Of a stretch of DNA of 64,000 nt, positions 55,866 to 64,000 are shown piece by piece (within the stretch, counting starts at the first letter, position 1; the number at the start of each line of letters is the position of its first letter). The translations under genes and the position numbers were made by a program. The DNA is from Hyposmocoma kahamanoa. Taxonomy: Eukaryota; Arthropoda; Insecta; Lepidoptera; Cosmopterigidae. Location of the stretch: contig NW_020655294.1 of assembly GCF_003589595.1 (NCBI RefSeq), forward strand, positions 2,976,088-3,040,087. The letters run 5' to 3'. The notes beneath the pieces are model-generated. The model saw nothing but the letters and a program-made list of their open reading frames with translations. It searched no databases and had not been told where the DNA came from.

Positions 55866-58174
55866 ATGTTGTATGCAAAGGTGGCGAGCATCGTGAGAGT
55901 CTACGGGGCGCGCGCTGTACACTGCAGCGCAGCGAACCTTGTCGTCGTCAAGAAGACAACCTCGGCCGCGGGAGGTGAGCATTTATCGTTACTTTCATAA
56001 ATTTCCCGTCTTATTAGCATTGTATATAATAACATATATGAAGTCTACGTCCAAATGCAGACAAATGCTGCGAATTGCTGTTTCTCCTCATTTGTTGTAC
56101 TTATGCTGTAGGAACTTTACGTAACGTTACAATTAATAATAATAATAATAATAACGCATACACTCGATATAGCCCCGCACTAGGGAAACCCTGTGTCGCG
56201 GGTGGCATGGACACACACATAGACAACCACAAATTACACCCAAACTCACGAGAGAAATAAATGTTGGCCATACAAATAATTCTCCCGGCCCGGGAATCGA
56301 ACCTGGGACCTCTGCGTGGCAGTTCGGCATGGTAACCGTTCGGCCACAGAGGCAATTGAGCCTCTACAGTTTCTTACATAGGCAACTTCCATAGGATGGC
56401 AGCTGAAATAAATAAATACGCTTCCCGTTCGTAGCATCTTTTCTATCCTTAAAAAATTTATTACCATTTATCATAATTAATGACAATGGAGGCGTCGAGA
56501 AAGCTTAGAAACAACTGCTGCTTGTCACTGATACATTACTTCCAGTTAATACGAAAATGGTCAGTTTAAAGGAGCTATGTCCCCAAAAGATACAATGGTA
56601 CTGAAGTAGAATAAAATGGAAAAATAATAATGTATTCTATAAAAATTACAGCTGAAGACACTATGTGTTATTTGTACATACATGACAACTAAAACATAAC
56701 ACAAAACAAATGGTAAGCATAATGGCTTCTTTGGTGTTCGCGATTGCTACACATTGGAAATCAAACTATTTGTTTCAGAATGCACATTTGTTTTTTCAAA
56801 TAAACAACCAACTCACTGAAAGTCGGCCCTGACCATCCATGGTACCAGTGAAGAGCCTGAAATGTTGGTGTTTGAAAAACAAATATGTATATGCAACTTA
56901 AATCCCTAAAATATTAATGTTTCATCTCTGAATGGAACCCTGGCGCTGCAGCATATCTGGCATGTTTCTCATGAACAAGGGGAATTATTAATACACCCTG
57001 TTAAGAAAGCATCAATTAATTGGCTTTTATGAACTGGTGTAAACTATTTTTTCAAGGTACTCTAAATCCCCCAATTTAAATTTTTATTTTAACTTGTCTT
57101 TCATTTTTATATTTTTTGTTGTGATGGAATTTATGCCGAAATAAATAATAATTAAATTGAATTGAATGAATTCAAAGTAAAAAGCTGCTTCATGTTAAAT
57201 GATTTAATGGAAATGGCATCTCACGTGATCTATGGCATTTTAACAACATGGTTTCCATATTGGTGCTTAATTATAATAATACTTTGTCAAAACATGCAAT
57301 TCAGTTACCTACTGGTAATTCAATGTATGATAAATTTGTGAGTCCATGGCCAAAGTAAACCAGTTTCCGATTCCTCCCACTAGTTCTGTTGTACATGGCT
57401 AGATATGTGTGTGTAGAACACCTGGCCTCTAAACACATAGATGGTGCTATTCTAACATCTCATTATGCTTCTAATATGTTATAGAATGATAAGTGATAGT
57501 TACCAGTGTCCATCAGGTAGACCAGCTGGATTGTTTGCAGGTGTGAATGACATAAAAAGAAAGATGAGTAATTACATGTAATTGGCATGAGAAGTTAATT
57601 AAGCTTGTGTTTATGCGACAGGTGTGATGGGCCTCGGCAAAGGCAAGAAAAAGGCGGGCAAGCTGGGCACCATAGAGAAGAAACAACTGCCCGTTGAAGC
57701 CGATCCACACCGTCTCGTTACTTACGTATGCGGCTCCAACATTTACACCATTGGGGAGGATGTAAAGGTACATCCCCAACTTTAGGTACGATTTATCCCT
57801 TCGTGCCTAACGCTTCTCTGGTTACAGAAGCAAGGTACATATGTGTGTGGTACTTACCATTTTCTGTTAATTACAGATTTTTTCCATGTTCAAACTGCAT
57901 TTTTTCTTATAGTAGAAAAATAATTGCTTTATTTACAAGCCAAACAATATGCGATTGGGGTTTACATTATCTGTTCTTTTCCACCTCTCATTTCCCCTCC
58001 CGTGTTTTGCAGATTAAGGAGGATAGCGAGTATCCAGACTGGTTGTGGCAGCTAAACACGGGTCCCCCACCTCGCATAGAGGACCTCGACCCCAACACCA
58101 AGCAGTATTGGTTGCGCGTGCGCGCTGCGGGCATGCGACGGAACAATAAGCTCCGTTCAATGAGAAAGTTCTGA
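55866..58174 (+). CDS. mRpL54: Mitochondrial large ribosomal subunit protein mL54
   Basis: Exons 55866-55974, 57622-57767 and 58013-58174 (TGA), with donors GTGAGC and GTACAT and acceptors GACAG and TTGCAG. Phases are 1 and 0. The product is 138 aa, the usual length of the family. Exon 1 gives a basic, acid-poor mitochondrial targeting sequence (MLYAKVASIVRVYGARAV). The mature part has GLGKGKKKAGKLG, YVCGSNIYTIGEDVK, DSEYPDWLWQLNTGPPP and LDPNTKQYWLRVRAAGMRRN, the mL54 signature. It acts in the mitochondrial ribosome. Intron 1 (1.65 kb) hosts a SINE and a diverged dispersed repeat; intron 2 is 245 bp. Its 3' end faces the SHIPPO-repeat gene 360 bp away. No defects seen. Confidence 0.95.
56133..56355 (-). 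mobile_element. tRNA-derived SINE, copy 4
   Basis: A full inverted copy in mRpL54 intron 1. Its 3' tail is a TTA repeat (AAT on plus, 56133-56152). A and B boxes are intact. Confidence 0.9.
56755..56945 (+). repeat. Diverged copy of the gap-flanking repeat
   Basis: Has the ACATTTGTTTTTTCAAATAA block, a central CATCCATGGTACCAG and an inverted return with TTTGAAAAACAAATATG. It resembles 31644-31825 folded on itself. Low similarity. Confidence 0.4.
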
Positions 58175-58533
58175 TCTTTGCTCGCGTGTTATATCATTGT
58201 AAAATAGATTTATTACTAGACAATTAAATTGTAAGCCCCCAACGCATCTTTCAATTTTTGAGGGGAGGGGAGGCATTCAAGTGATTCAGTCTTCGATTGA
58301 ACTAGTTTATTTCATTGCGGACGATACATCACGTTACTAATTTTATTTTAATAACCCAAAAATAACGACACAACCACGCAAAAATTTGGACTCACCGGGA
58401 CGAAATAGAACGATACTTAAACTTCAATCATTATTTTCGCTTTACAATTTTTACACTTGAATTCGTGTTGCGACCCGTGTCGCGGCGTGTCGCGTCGAAG
58501 AGGGGCAGCCGCACCCCGCGAGATCCGCTTCAG
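58175..58533. other. Convergent 3' UTR interval
   Basis: 360 bp between the stop codons of mRpL54 and the SHIPPO-repeat gene. ATTAAA at about 58222 is a possible polyadenylation signal for mRpL54. TTTATT on plus at about 58300 and 58340 could serve the minus-strand gene. Confidence 0.4.
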
Positions 58534-59421
58534 CTACAGGCAGTCCATCGTGTCCTCTTTAACTATCAGCGGCGGGGCCCACTCCCCGTGTTTCGTGCCG
58601 AACGAGTACGAGTACGGGTTCTGCAAAACAGGATGCGAATGAACAAAGCGGGACTGGCGCGAGAGTCTCGAACGGATCGAACGGCTCGTACCTTTTTGAC
58701 GTTGTACAAGTTGGGCGGGTAGCAGGCGGGACCGGGCGACTTGGTAGCCTTGCCGGGGCCGTCCAGCCGCGCACTCAGCGAGTAAATCGGATACCTGCAA
58801 CCGTACACGAGAGTCAATCGTCGCCACGACGCGGGGACGGAGGATCGGCGGAGGGCTCACCTCGTCTTGTAGATGTTCTGGTCGCGCTGGAAGTACGCGG
58901 CCGGCCCGGGCGACTTGCCTTTGGCGTTGTAGCCGACGCGCGCGCCCATGGTGTAGGCGGGCCCGCCCGGGCCCATGCGCAGCGCGTACGCGTTGGGCGC
59001 GGGGCCCTTGGAGGCCGCGGCGCGGCCCAGGCGGGCCCCCATGCTGTAGGCGGGGGCCCTCGGCTCCTTCATGGGCGGACAGCGCTCGGGCGCGTGGGCC
59101 CCCGGCCCGGGGGTCTTGGTGGGCGCGCGGGCGCCGAGGCGCGCGCCGAAGGACCAGGCGGGCGCCGTCATGGTGCCGTCGCGGGTCACGCGGTCGATGC
59201 GGTAGGCCGGCCCCGGGCCCAGCGAGCGCAGCCGGAAGCCCGCCATCACGCCGAACGAGTACATCGGGTTGCGGTAGCGGGACGGGTCGTGCCCCGGGAA
59301 GCCCACCGTCGTCGGCAGCCGGTACGCGCCCGGCCCCGGACCTGCGCCGAAGAAGGGCCTCAGGCGCGTCGCATTCCTCGGGCCTCGCTGCAAGGCACTT
59401 ACCTAGCGGCCTCTTCGACAT
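58534..59421 (-). CDS. SHIPPO-repeat protein, ODF3/CIMAP-like
   Basis: Exons in transcript order: 59421-59403, 59341-58861, 58794-58692 and 58620-58534 (TAG). Introns are 61, 66 and 71 bp with GT/AG ends; phases are 1, 2 and 0. The product is 229 aa. It starts MSKRPLGPGPGAYRLPTTVG, then RYRNPMYSFGVM, and repeats the SHIPPO unit: LGPGPAYRI, TPGPGAH, SPGPAAY, SPGPACY. Short spacers of the form AYSMGARLG lie between them. This matches outer dense fibre 3 / CIMAP proteins, which bind microtubules inside sperm or ciliary axonemes; the human relative is about 250 aa. Coding sequence is very GC-rich against AT-rich surroundings. The long unspliced minus frame over the same span reads a different phase and is a shadow. 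A male-germline role is inference from the family. Confidence 0.9.
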   Translation of the reverse strand: MSKRPLGKCLAARPEECDAPEALLRRRSGAGRVPAADDGGLPGARPVPLPQPDVLVRRDGGLPAALAGPGAGLPHRPRDPRRHHDGARLVLRRAPRRPRAHQDPRAGGPRARALSAHEGAEGPRLQHGGPPGPRRGLQGPRAQRVRAAHGPGRARLHHGRARRLQRQRQVARAGRVLPARPEHLQDEVSPPPILRPRVVATIDSRVRLQVSDLLAECAAGRPRQGYQVARSRLLPAQLVQRQKGTSRSIRSRLSRQSRFVHSHPVLQNPYSYSFGTKHGEWAPPLIVKEDTMDCL

Positions 59422-59794
59422 TTTGCTCTTCTCCGCTGCGACTGGACCGAGCGACGCGGGCGGGGTGAAATTGAGGAGTCTATTGCGGGAGAGTCACTTG
59501 AATTTTTCACAACAGAGTTTGCCGAAAATAATTATTGCTCGCGAGCATGTTCACGGAAATTTTGACGAAATTTTGACATCGGCAGAGCCGCCGTGAAACA
59601 AGTGAACCGATTTCGAATAATGTCGCTGCGATCGCGATCCAACGAGACCGCCGCGCGGAGTTTACTTTCCGTTCTTTATCTGCACGTTTTGCGACGCTCC
59701 TCCGTCGAGAAGGTATCGTCCTTACAGATTTAGAAATCGCCAATCTTCATCATCACATAGACGAAGTGCGTCTATCGAATGCATTATGTACCTG
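59422..59794. other. Upstream region of the SHIPPO-repeat gene
   Basis: CpG-containing flank, presumably with the minus-strand promoter. No clear TATA or initiator motif, no element. Confidence 0.4.
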
Positions 59795-59989
59795 GAGCCA
59801 GTCAGTGTTGGGCGTTAATCAATTAAATTTCAATAGAAATTCAATCAGATTAAAAAATCAATTGCAATTGATTTCAATTGAATTGATTTTAATTGCAATT
59901 AATTTTTTTTTAAGATGGTCTAAGAAACAATTGAAACTAACAATTAAAACCGAAAGTACAGAATAAAAATGTCATTACGAATATGGGTT

Positions 59990-60880
59990 AAAAAAAAAGG
60001 TTATGTTAGTGGGGGGCCGAGAGACGGAGGCGAGCGATCCGCTCCCCAAGAGGTCGAGCGGGAGCGCCGCCTCGCGGCGCAGCGCATGCGGGACCGGTGG
60101 AAAGAGGGCTTGGCGGATCCCCCCTATGGAGCTCACACCATAGGGGCGATCCGTCCTGTCCTCGTAGAACCGGTCCCACGGGCCACTGTCGTACCACCTC
60201 GTGCAGGTGCTGACCGGGCACGGCTGCTTCGGTCACTACCTGCACAAGGTGGCGAGGAGGGAATCGTCCCCATCGTGCCACGAGTGCGGCGCTGCAGATG
60301 ACACCGCGCAGCACACCCTAGGGGTGTGCAGCCGGTGGGATGGGCAGCGCCGCACTCTGACGGGGACTGTAGGGCAGGACCTCTCGCTGCCGAGCGTGGT
60401 TGCCGCCATGCTCGGTAGCGAGGAGTCCTGGGAGGCGGTGGCCTCCTTTTGCGCAGAGGTTATGTCGCAAAAGGAGGCCGCGGAGCGGGTGCGCGAGGAC
60501 GCGGCGGACGCGCATCCGCTTCGGCACAGACGTACGGGGAGAAGGCGAAGGCAGTTCGCTGCCCGCCTGATCCCCTAGTGAGGCCAGCGGGCTCTGGACA
60601 GGGACTCCGGAACCTGCATTGCACGGCCTCACTCGTCTGGGGGCGGGTCGGAGGACAGCCGACTCGCCCCTCCGTTGGCGCGGGAGCCCTGGCGCAAGCT
60701 AGGGCGGCCGGGCGGCGTCGTGGTGAATGTTCACCGATCCCACGGCGCCGACTCAACCGGCGAAAGGGAAACCCGGGGAGGTTTTAGTGGGGTAGGCCCT
60801 CCAATCTGGAGGAAGAGTCCCCACATAACCCCTGAGTCTCCCTGGGCTCAAAGGTATCCATAAAGATTTGTTGAAGTTGA
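59990..60880 (+). mobile_element. R1-like LINE 3' fragment
   Basis: ORF2 C-terminus in two frames: RMRDRWKEGLADPPYGAHTI, then from about 60190 YHLVQVLTGHGCFGHYLHKV and the CCHC finger CHECGAADDTAQHTLGVC, with a stop at 60578. The 3' UTR follows, with TGGGGTAGGCCCTCCAATCT and CCCCACATAACCCCTGAGTC, and ends near ATCCATAAAGAT. This is the R1-clade layout. The RT proper is missing. Confidence 0.75.
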
Positions 60881-60883
60881 AAG

Positions 60884-61020
60884 AGAGTTGGGGGGCCGGT
60901 TAAGGGGCCGGCTGGGAGACCGGCTGGAGGTCGACCGGGGGGCCGGTTGGGGGTCGGTTGGGGTGCCGCTTGGGGGCCGGTTGGGAAGCCGGTTACGGGG
61001 CCGTTTGGGGGTTCGATTGG
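60884..61020. repeat. G-rich minisatellite
   Basis: Degenerate tandem units of the form GGGGGCCGGTTG, about 11-12 bp. Several G-runs in a row could form G-quadruplexes on the plus strand. Confidence 0.8.
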
Positions 61021-61640
61021 TTCAGTTGGGTATCGTTTTCGAGGTATTTGGGGGTACTCATTACAAATATAGCATAAATTTCTAAATCCAAGATGGCGGA
61101 CACGACTTTTCAAATAAATGCAATATGAGCATCATTTTCGAGGTCTTTGGGGGTGCTCATTACGAATATGGCACACATTTCTAAATCCAAGACGGCGGAC
61201 ACGATTTTTCAAATAATGGCAAGTTGGGTATCGTTTTCGAGATATTTGTGAATGCTTATTACGAATATAGCATTTATTTCTAAATCCAAGATGGCGGCTA
61301 CGACTTTTCAAGTAAATGCAATATGGGTATCATTTTCGAGGTATTTGTGGATGCTCATCACGAATATAGCTCTCATTTCTAAATCCAAGATGGCGGACAC
61401 GATTTTTGAAATAATGGCAAGTTGGGCATCGTTTTCGAGGTATTTGAGTGCCCCATGAGTACCCCACTCATTACGAATATAGCATTTATTTCTAAATACA
61501 TGATGGCGGACACGACTTTTCAAGCAAATGCAATATATGTATCATTTTCGAGGTATTTGGGGGTGCTCTTAAAAGTCGTGCCTGCCATCTTGGATTTAGA
61601 GAGGAGTGCCATATTCGTTACGACAGCACCCCAAATACTA
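61021..61640. repeat. 99-bp satellite array
   Basis: The anchor TCTAAATCCAAGATGGCGG recurs at 61081, 61180, 61279 and 61378 (99-bp steps) and at 61491 after a short insertion. Each unit also has ATTTTCGAGGTATTTG and CATTACGAATATAGC. The last part (from about 61567) turns to inverted orientation (GCCATCTTGGATTTAGA). Confidence 0.9.
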
Positions 61641-61736
61641 TATTGCCCATGCCATATTCGACCATAGAGGCGGTTAGAACAAATTTATTATCTGTGACAA
61701 TGTTATTATTGCTTCATAGTGTGTGCGTGGGTCACT

Positions 61737-61975
61737 CACCAACACACCGACCCTACTCACCCACCCACCCCCTAACTCACCTCCTATCCCAACCCCTAAC
61801 GCACCCCTTAACCGACCCCCTAACCCACACCCTAACCCAGCACCTAACCCGACCTCTAACACACCCCCTAACTCACCCCTAACCCCCCCCCAACCCAAAC
61901 TCACCCCTAACTCCCCAACCCAAACTCACCCCTAACCACCACAACCCAAACCCTAACCCACTCTCGAACCCACCC
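61737..61975. repeat. C-rich 12-bp minisatellite
   Basis: Tandem 12-bp units such as CACCCCCTAACT. The plus frame encodes PLTH repeats. The minus strand reads TTAGGGGG-type motifs and resembles the G-rich block at 60884 in inverted orientation. Confidence 0.85.
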
Positions 61976-62142
61976 CCATATATAAATAAATGTATCATAA
62001 TTGTCAGTTTTAATTGTTAATTGCAGATATACGCGATTAACGATTGATCAATTGTTAGTTGCGAGAACCGCAATTAACAAATAATTAATAGTCAATCTTT
62101 AATTGCCAGAACAATTAAATTTTGCCCAACACTGGAGCCAGT

Positions 62143-62665
62143 AACGATTCAATTTTTAATTTAGCAAAATACCTCGTTGCAGATGTTGCGGAGTAAGTTT
62201 ATGGGTAAATTTTGAAACTTCCTTAATTTTGGAGCCATCAAAGGTTTATTCAGTAAATAAGTAAGAAAGTCAGGTAGATTAACGTTTATTCGGGACCTTT
62301 GTTCGGGACAAGTCTAATGTTAACCATGCTTAATATTTTGTCGGAGTGTAGGTGTAATACGGGCTCAGCGACATCGGCGTCGGCTGCTTGATTAGTGGTA
62401 CGGTAGTTATCAATATTATGCCGATTCAATTGTACCTGCGTTGCTGAGGTTGCTGTATCTGCAATACCTGGAATACTCTGTGATGGAGAGTTATCTGACG
62501 AGTGGCCCGCAGGTTTGCACAGTGTAAGTGTACAGTGTAAGAGACATAAAGCTCAACCTTAGAGCAAAGACCTCACAACTGTATATTAGACACTGGGGTA
62601 CTTATTGTAAGAAAAATATTCATCCTCAGATCTTGTTTACGTCAGCATTCGTCTCTTATTATCAA
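62143..62665. other. No feature recognised
   Basis: AT-rich interval between the hAT composite and a Repeat-A copy. No coding signal. Confidence 0.4.
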
Positions 62666-63255
62666 TGATCGGAAAAAGGTGTTCCACATAATATATAGAT
62701 GCATGTATAAATATAGCTACAAGGAGCGACATAGAGTTGTTAAAACCACCAAATATTAATTAATTAATAACTAACTGCCTCCGTGGCCGAACGGTTACCA
62801 TGCCGGACTGCCACGCGGAGGTCCCAGGTTCGATTCCCGGGCCGGGAGAAATATTTGTATGGCTTACATTTATTTCTCTCGTGAGTTTGGGTGTAATTTG
62901 TGGTTGTCTATGTGTGTGTCCATGGCACCCGCGACACAGGGTTTCCCTAGTGCGGGTCTATGTTGAGTGTGTGTGTTATTATTATTGTTATTGTTAATTA
63001 CTTTTTCGAATTGGTTTTATTGCATCGCTGGACAAAACGACTGACCTAGAAAGTAGAAGTTAGATTTTAAAGTAATTCTAAAGGTATCATGTAAAAATGC
63101 AGTAGTTAACTGGCCTTTTTACCAAAACAGAGAATAAAAAAGTAACGAAAATGGTCACTATTCGCGCACCTCCCTAGCTTTAAATACCGCACTGCGCCCC
63201 GCATAATGACGGTCACATTAACGGAACGGTAACAAGGCTGTCCATGAGCTATTCG
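62666..63255 (+). repeat. Repeat-A, longest copy, interrupted by a SINE
   Basis: 62666-62773 and 62995-63255 carry both the 5' part (shared with 31213) and the 3' part (shared with 29192 and 33640), which shows those fragments are one family of roughly 370 bp or more. TTAATTA occurs on both sides of the SINE and may be its target duplication. Confidence 0.7.
62774..62994 (+). mobile_element. tRNA-derived SINE, copy 5
   Basis: A full copy: A box GTGGCCGAACGGTTACCAT, B box GGTTCGATTCCCGG, body with GGGTGTAATTTGTGGTTGTC and a TTATTATTATTG tail. Confidence 0.92.
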
Positions 63256-63910
63256 TTAAGGACAACTCGTTGATGTTTAAAGTGTTTAAATTTATTTATT
63301 ACGAACGTAGGTACCTTACTATTATTATGGTGATCGTGAATTGTGCCATTTATTAATCTTAAGTCTTTTTTCTGTAAATTGTCTGCACTGCACCACTTGT
63401 AGGTACAGTTAGCTTGTAAAATTGCTAATTAAACAAACCACTGACTTTCAGAACATAGGTTATCCTGGCTTGAAAATCAGGGAACAGATAATCTCGTGCC
63501 AATACTTTGTTAGTATTTACCGTGTCACACATAGTAAACTAGTGCGTATTTGTAATACCACATCATAATAACAGGTATTTACTTAAATAAATAAAATATT
63601 ATTATTAAAGAGGCGTAAAGTCTCGGTCAAATTGTGAGTCAAGTAGGTACACACAGAAAGCGTAGATATCATGCCCTGCGCACTCTGTATGAAAGAAAGA
63701 TCTTCGAAAGTGTGTAAGAGGCGAATAACTGCTTACGGCTTTATGCCGTGCATGCCGTGCTACGAAACCGGGTACCTTCACAATGTGCAACTTGCCTATT
63801 AAGTTAACGTTGTTCATGTCAGTTGTGGTAGAGCAATATTTATTTTACTAATATAATTCGGAAATTTGCAGAGATTGCAATAAACTTATGTAACTATGTC
63901 GTTTAGGCAC
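63256..63910. other. No feature recognised
   Basis: AT-rich. The minus-strand frame at 63817-63605 has no domain or splice partners. Confidence 0.4.
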
Positions 63911-64000
63911 AGGGTGGAAAGCACGGCAAGCTTAAGATTTAAATCCAACTCTGTACCGCTTGCGATAAGAGCGTTCAATGTCCAAAATGTTTAGTTTGAT
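63911..64000. repeat. Diverged, edge-truncated relative of the 33519 foldback MITE
   Basis: Shares CCAACTCT and the spacing of CGCTT, ATAAGA and CCAAA with the interior of 33519-33624. The right arm lies beyond the window. Confidence 0.4.

Larger units (their letters stand above)
59803..62134. mobile_element. Composite non-autonomous hAT element carrying LINE tail and satellites
   Basis: Terminal repeats CAGTGTTGGGC at 59803 and the inverted copy ending 62134 are flanked by the exact 8-bp duplication GAGCCAGT (59795-59802 and 62135-62142). Both ends and duplication are hAT-type. Both subterminal zones (59814-59965 and 61985-62120) are packed with CAATTAA/AATTGATT motifs. Between them lie an R1-like LINE tail, a G-rich minisatellite, a 99-bp satellite and a C-rich 12-bp minisatellite. 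No transposase is present. Confidence 0.88.

Noticed and set aside
58534..59421. Single long minus-strand open frame of 295 codons
   Set aside because: It reads through three short introns and in the wrong phase over most of its length. The spliced frame carries all the SHIPPO motifs.
60449..60787. GC-rich open frames on both strands
   Set aside because: They overlap the end of the R1-like ORF and its 3' UTR and contain no motifs.
61737..61975. Telomere-like CCCTAA motifs
   Set aside because: The repeat period is 12 bp and the units vary. Insect telomeres are regular TTAGG arrays. It lies inside a transposon, so it is a minisatellite.
62800..62997. Open frame starting MPDCHAEVPGSIPGPGEIFV, with similar frames at 33781, 48395 and 56133
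   Set aside because: These are translations of the SINE tRNA-like head and body, not protein genes.
1..64000. CRISPR arrays, prokaryotic operons, rRNA or free tRNA genes
   Set aside because: No regularly spaced direct repeats with unique spacers were found, and the only tRNA-like sequences belong to SINEs. The window is eukaryotic.

Overview
This is AT-rich, intron-containing, transposon-dense nuclear DNA from an animal. The mix of elements (mariner, hAT, copia, Ty3/gypsy, R1-like and Jockey/CR1-like LINEs, one tRNA-derived SINE family) and the gene structures point to an insect, most likely a moth or butterfly. That placement is inference; no species marker was found. There is no CRISPR array, bacterial operon or rRNA, and no free-standing tRNA gene was seen.

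Four host genes can be reconstructed from exon phase and splice sites. (1) A plus-strand single-pass membrane protein with a Q/Y-rich tail, 5.6-7.5 kb. (2) A minus-strand single-pass membrane protein with a Pro/Ala/Tyr-rich tail ending in a PPxY motif. Its exons run from 30.46 kb down to 12.32 kb, with one intron of about 15 kb. These two genes face each other tail to tail and share an exon-phase plan. (3) mRpL54, mitochondrial large-subunit protein mL54, plus strand, three exons between 55.87 and 58.17 kb, 138 aa. (4) A SHIPPO/ODF3 (CIMAP)-like sperm or axoneme protein, minus strand, four exons with 61-71 bp introns, 58.53-59.42 kb, 229 aa, convergent with mRpL54. A fifth gene may begin at 44.29 kb on the minus strand (weak).

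The rest is mobile DNA, much of it nested. 14-23 kb lies in the giant intron of gene 2. It holds a dead ZBED-type hAT transposase, a long-TIR element with a truncated DUF4817 start, and a 1,278-bp mariner split by a ZMYM-type hAT that itself carries a palindromic MITE. 23.5-36 kb holds LINE fragments, a 400-bp gap between inverted repeats, MITEs, SINEs and an unclassified dispersed repeat (called Repeat-A here) that is a frequent landing site. 36.4-42.3 kb is a young Ty3/gypsy element: 286-bp LTRs with one difference, TSD TATG, gag, pol broken by a 13-bp tandem duplication, and a third small ORF for a membrane protein. 42.3-52.7 kb has two copia elements and a degenerate Jockey/CR1-like LINE. 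53.1-55.3 kb is a four-level nest.

The most unusual object is at 59.80-62.13 kb: a 2,332-bp unit with hAT-type ends (CAGTGTTGGGC inverted repeats, exact 8-bp duplication GAGCCAGT). Inside it are an R1-like LINE tail, a G-rich minisatellite, a 99-bp satellite and a C-rich 12-bp minisatellite. The second item worth following is the predicted acylated single-pass membrane protein encoded after pol in the gypsy element.

All exon models, element limits and family names come from reading the sequence by eye. No database search was run.
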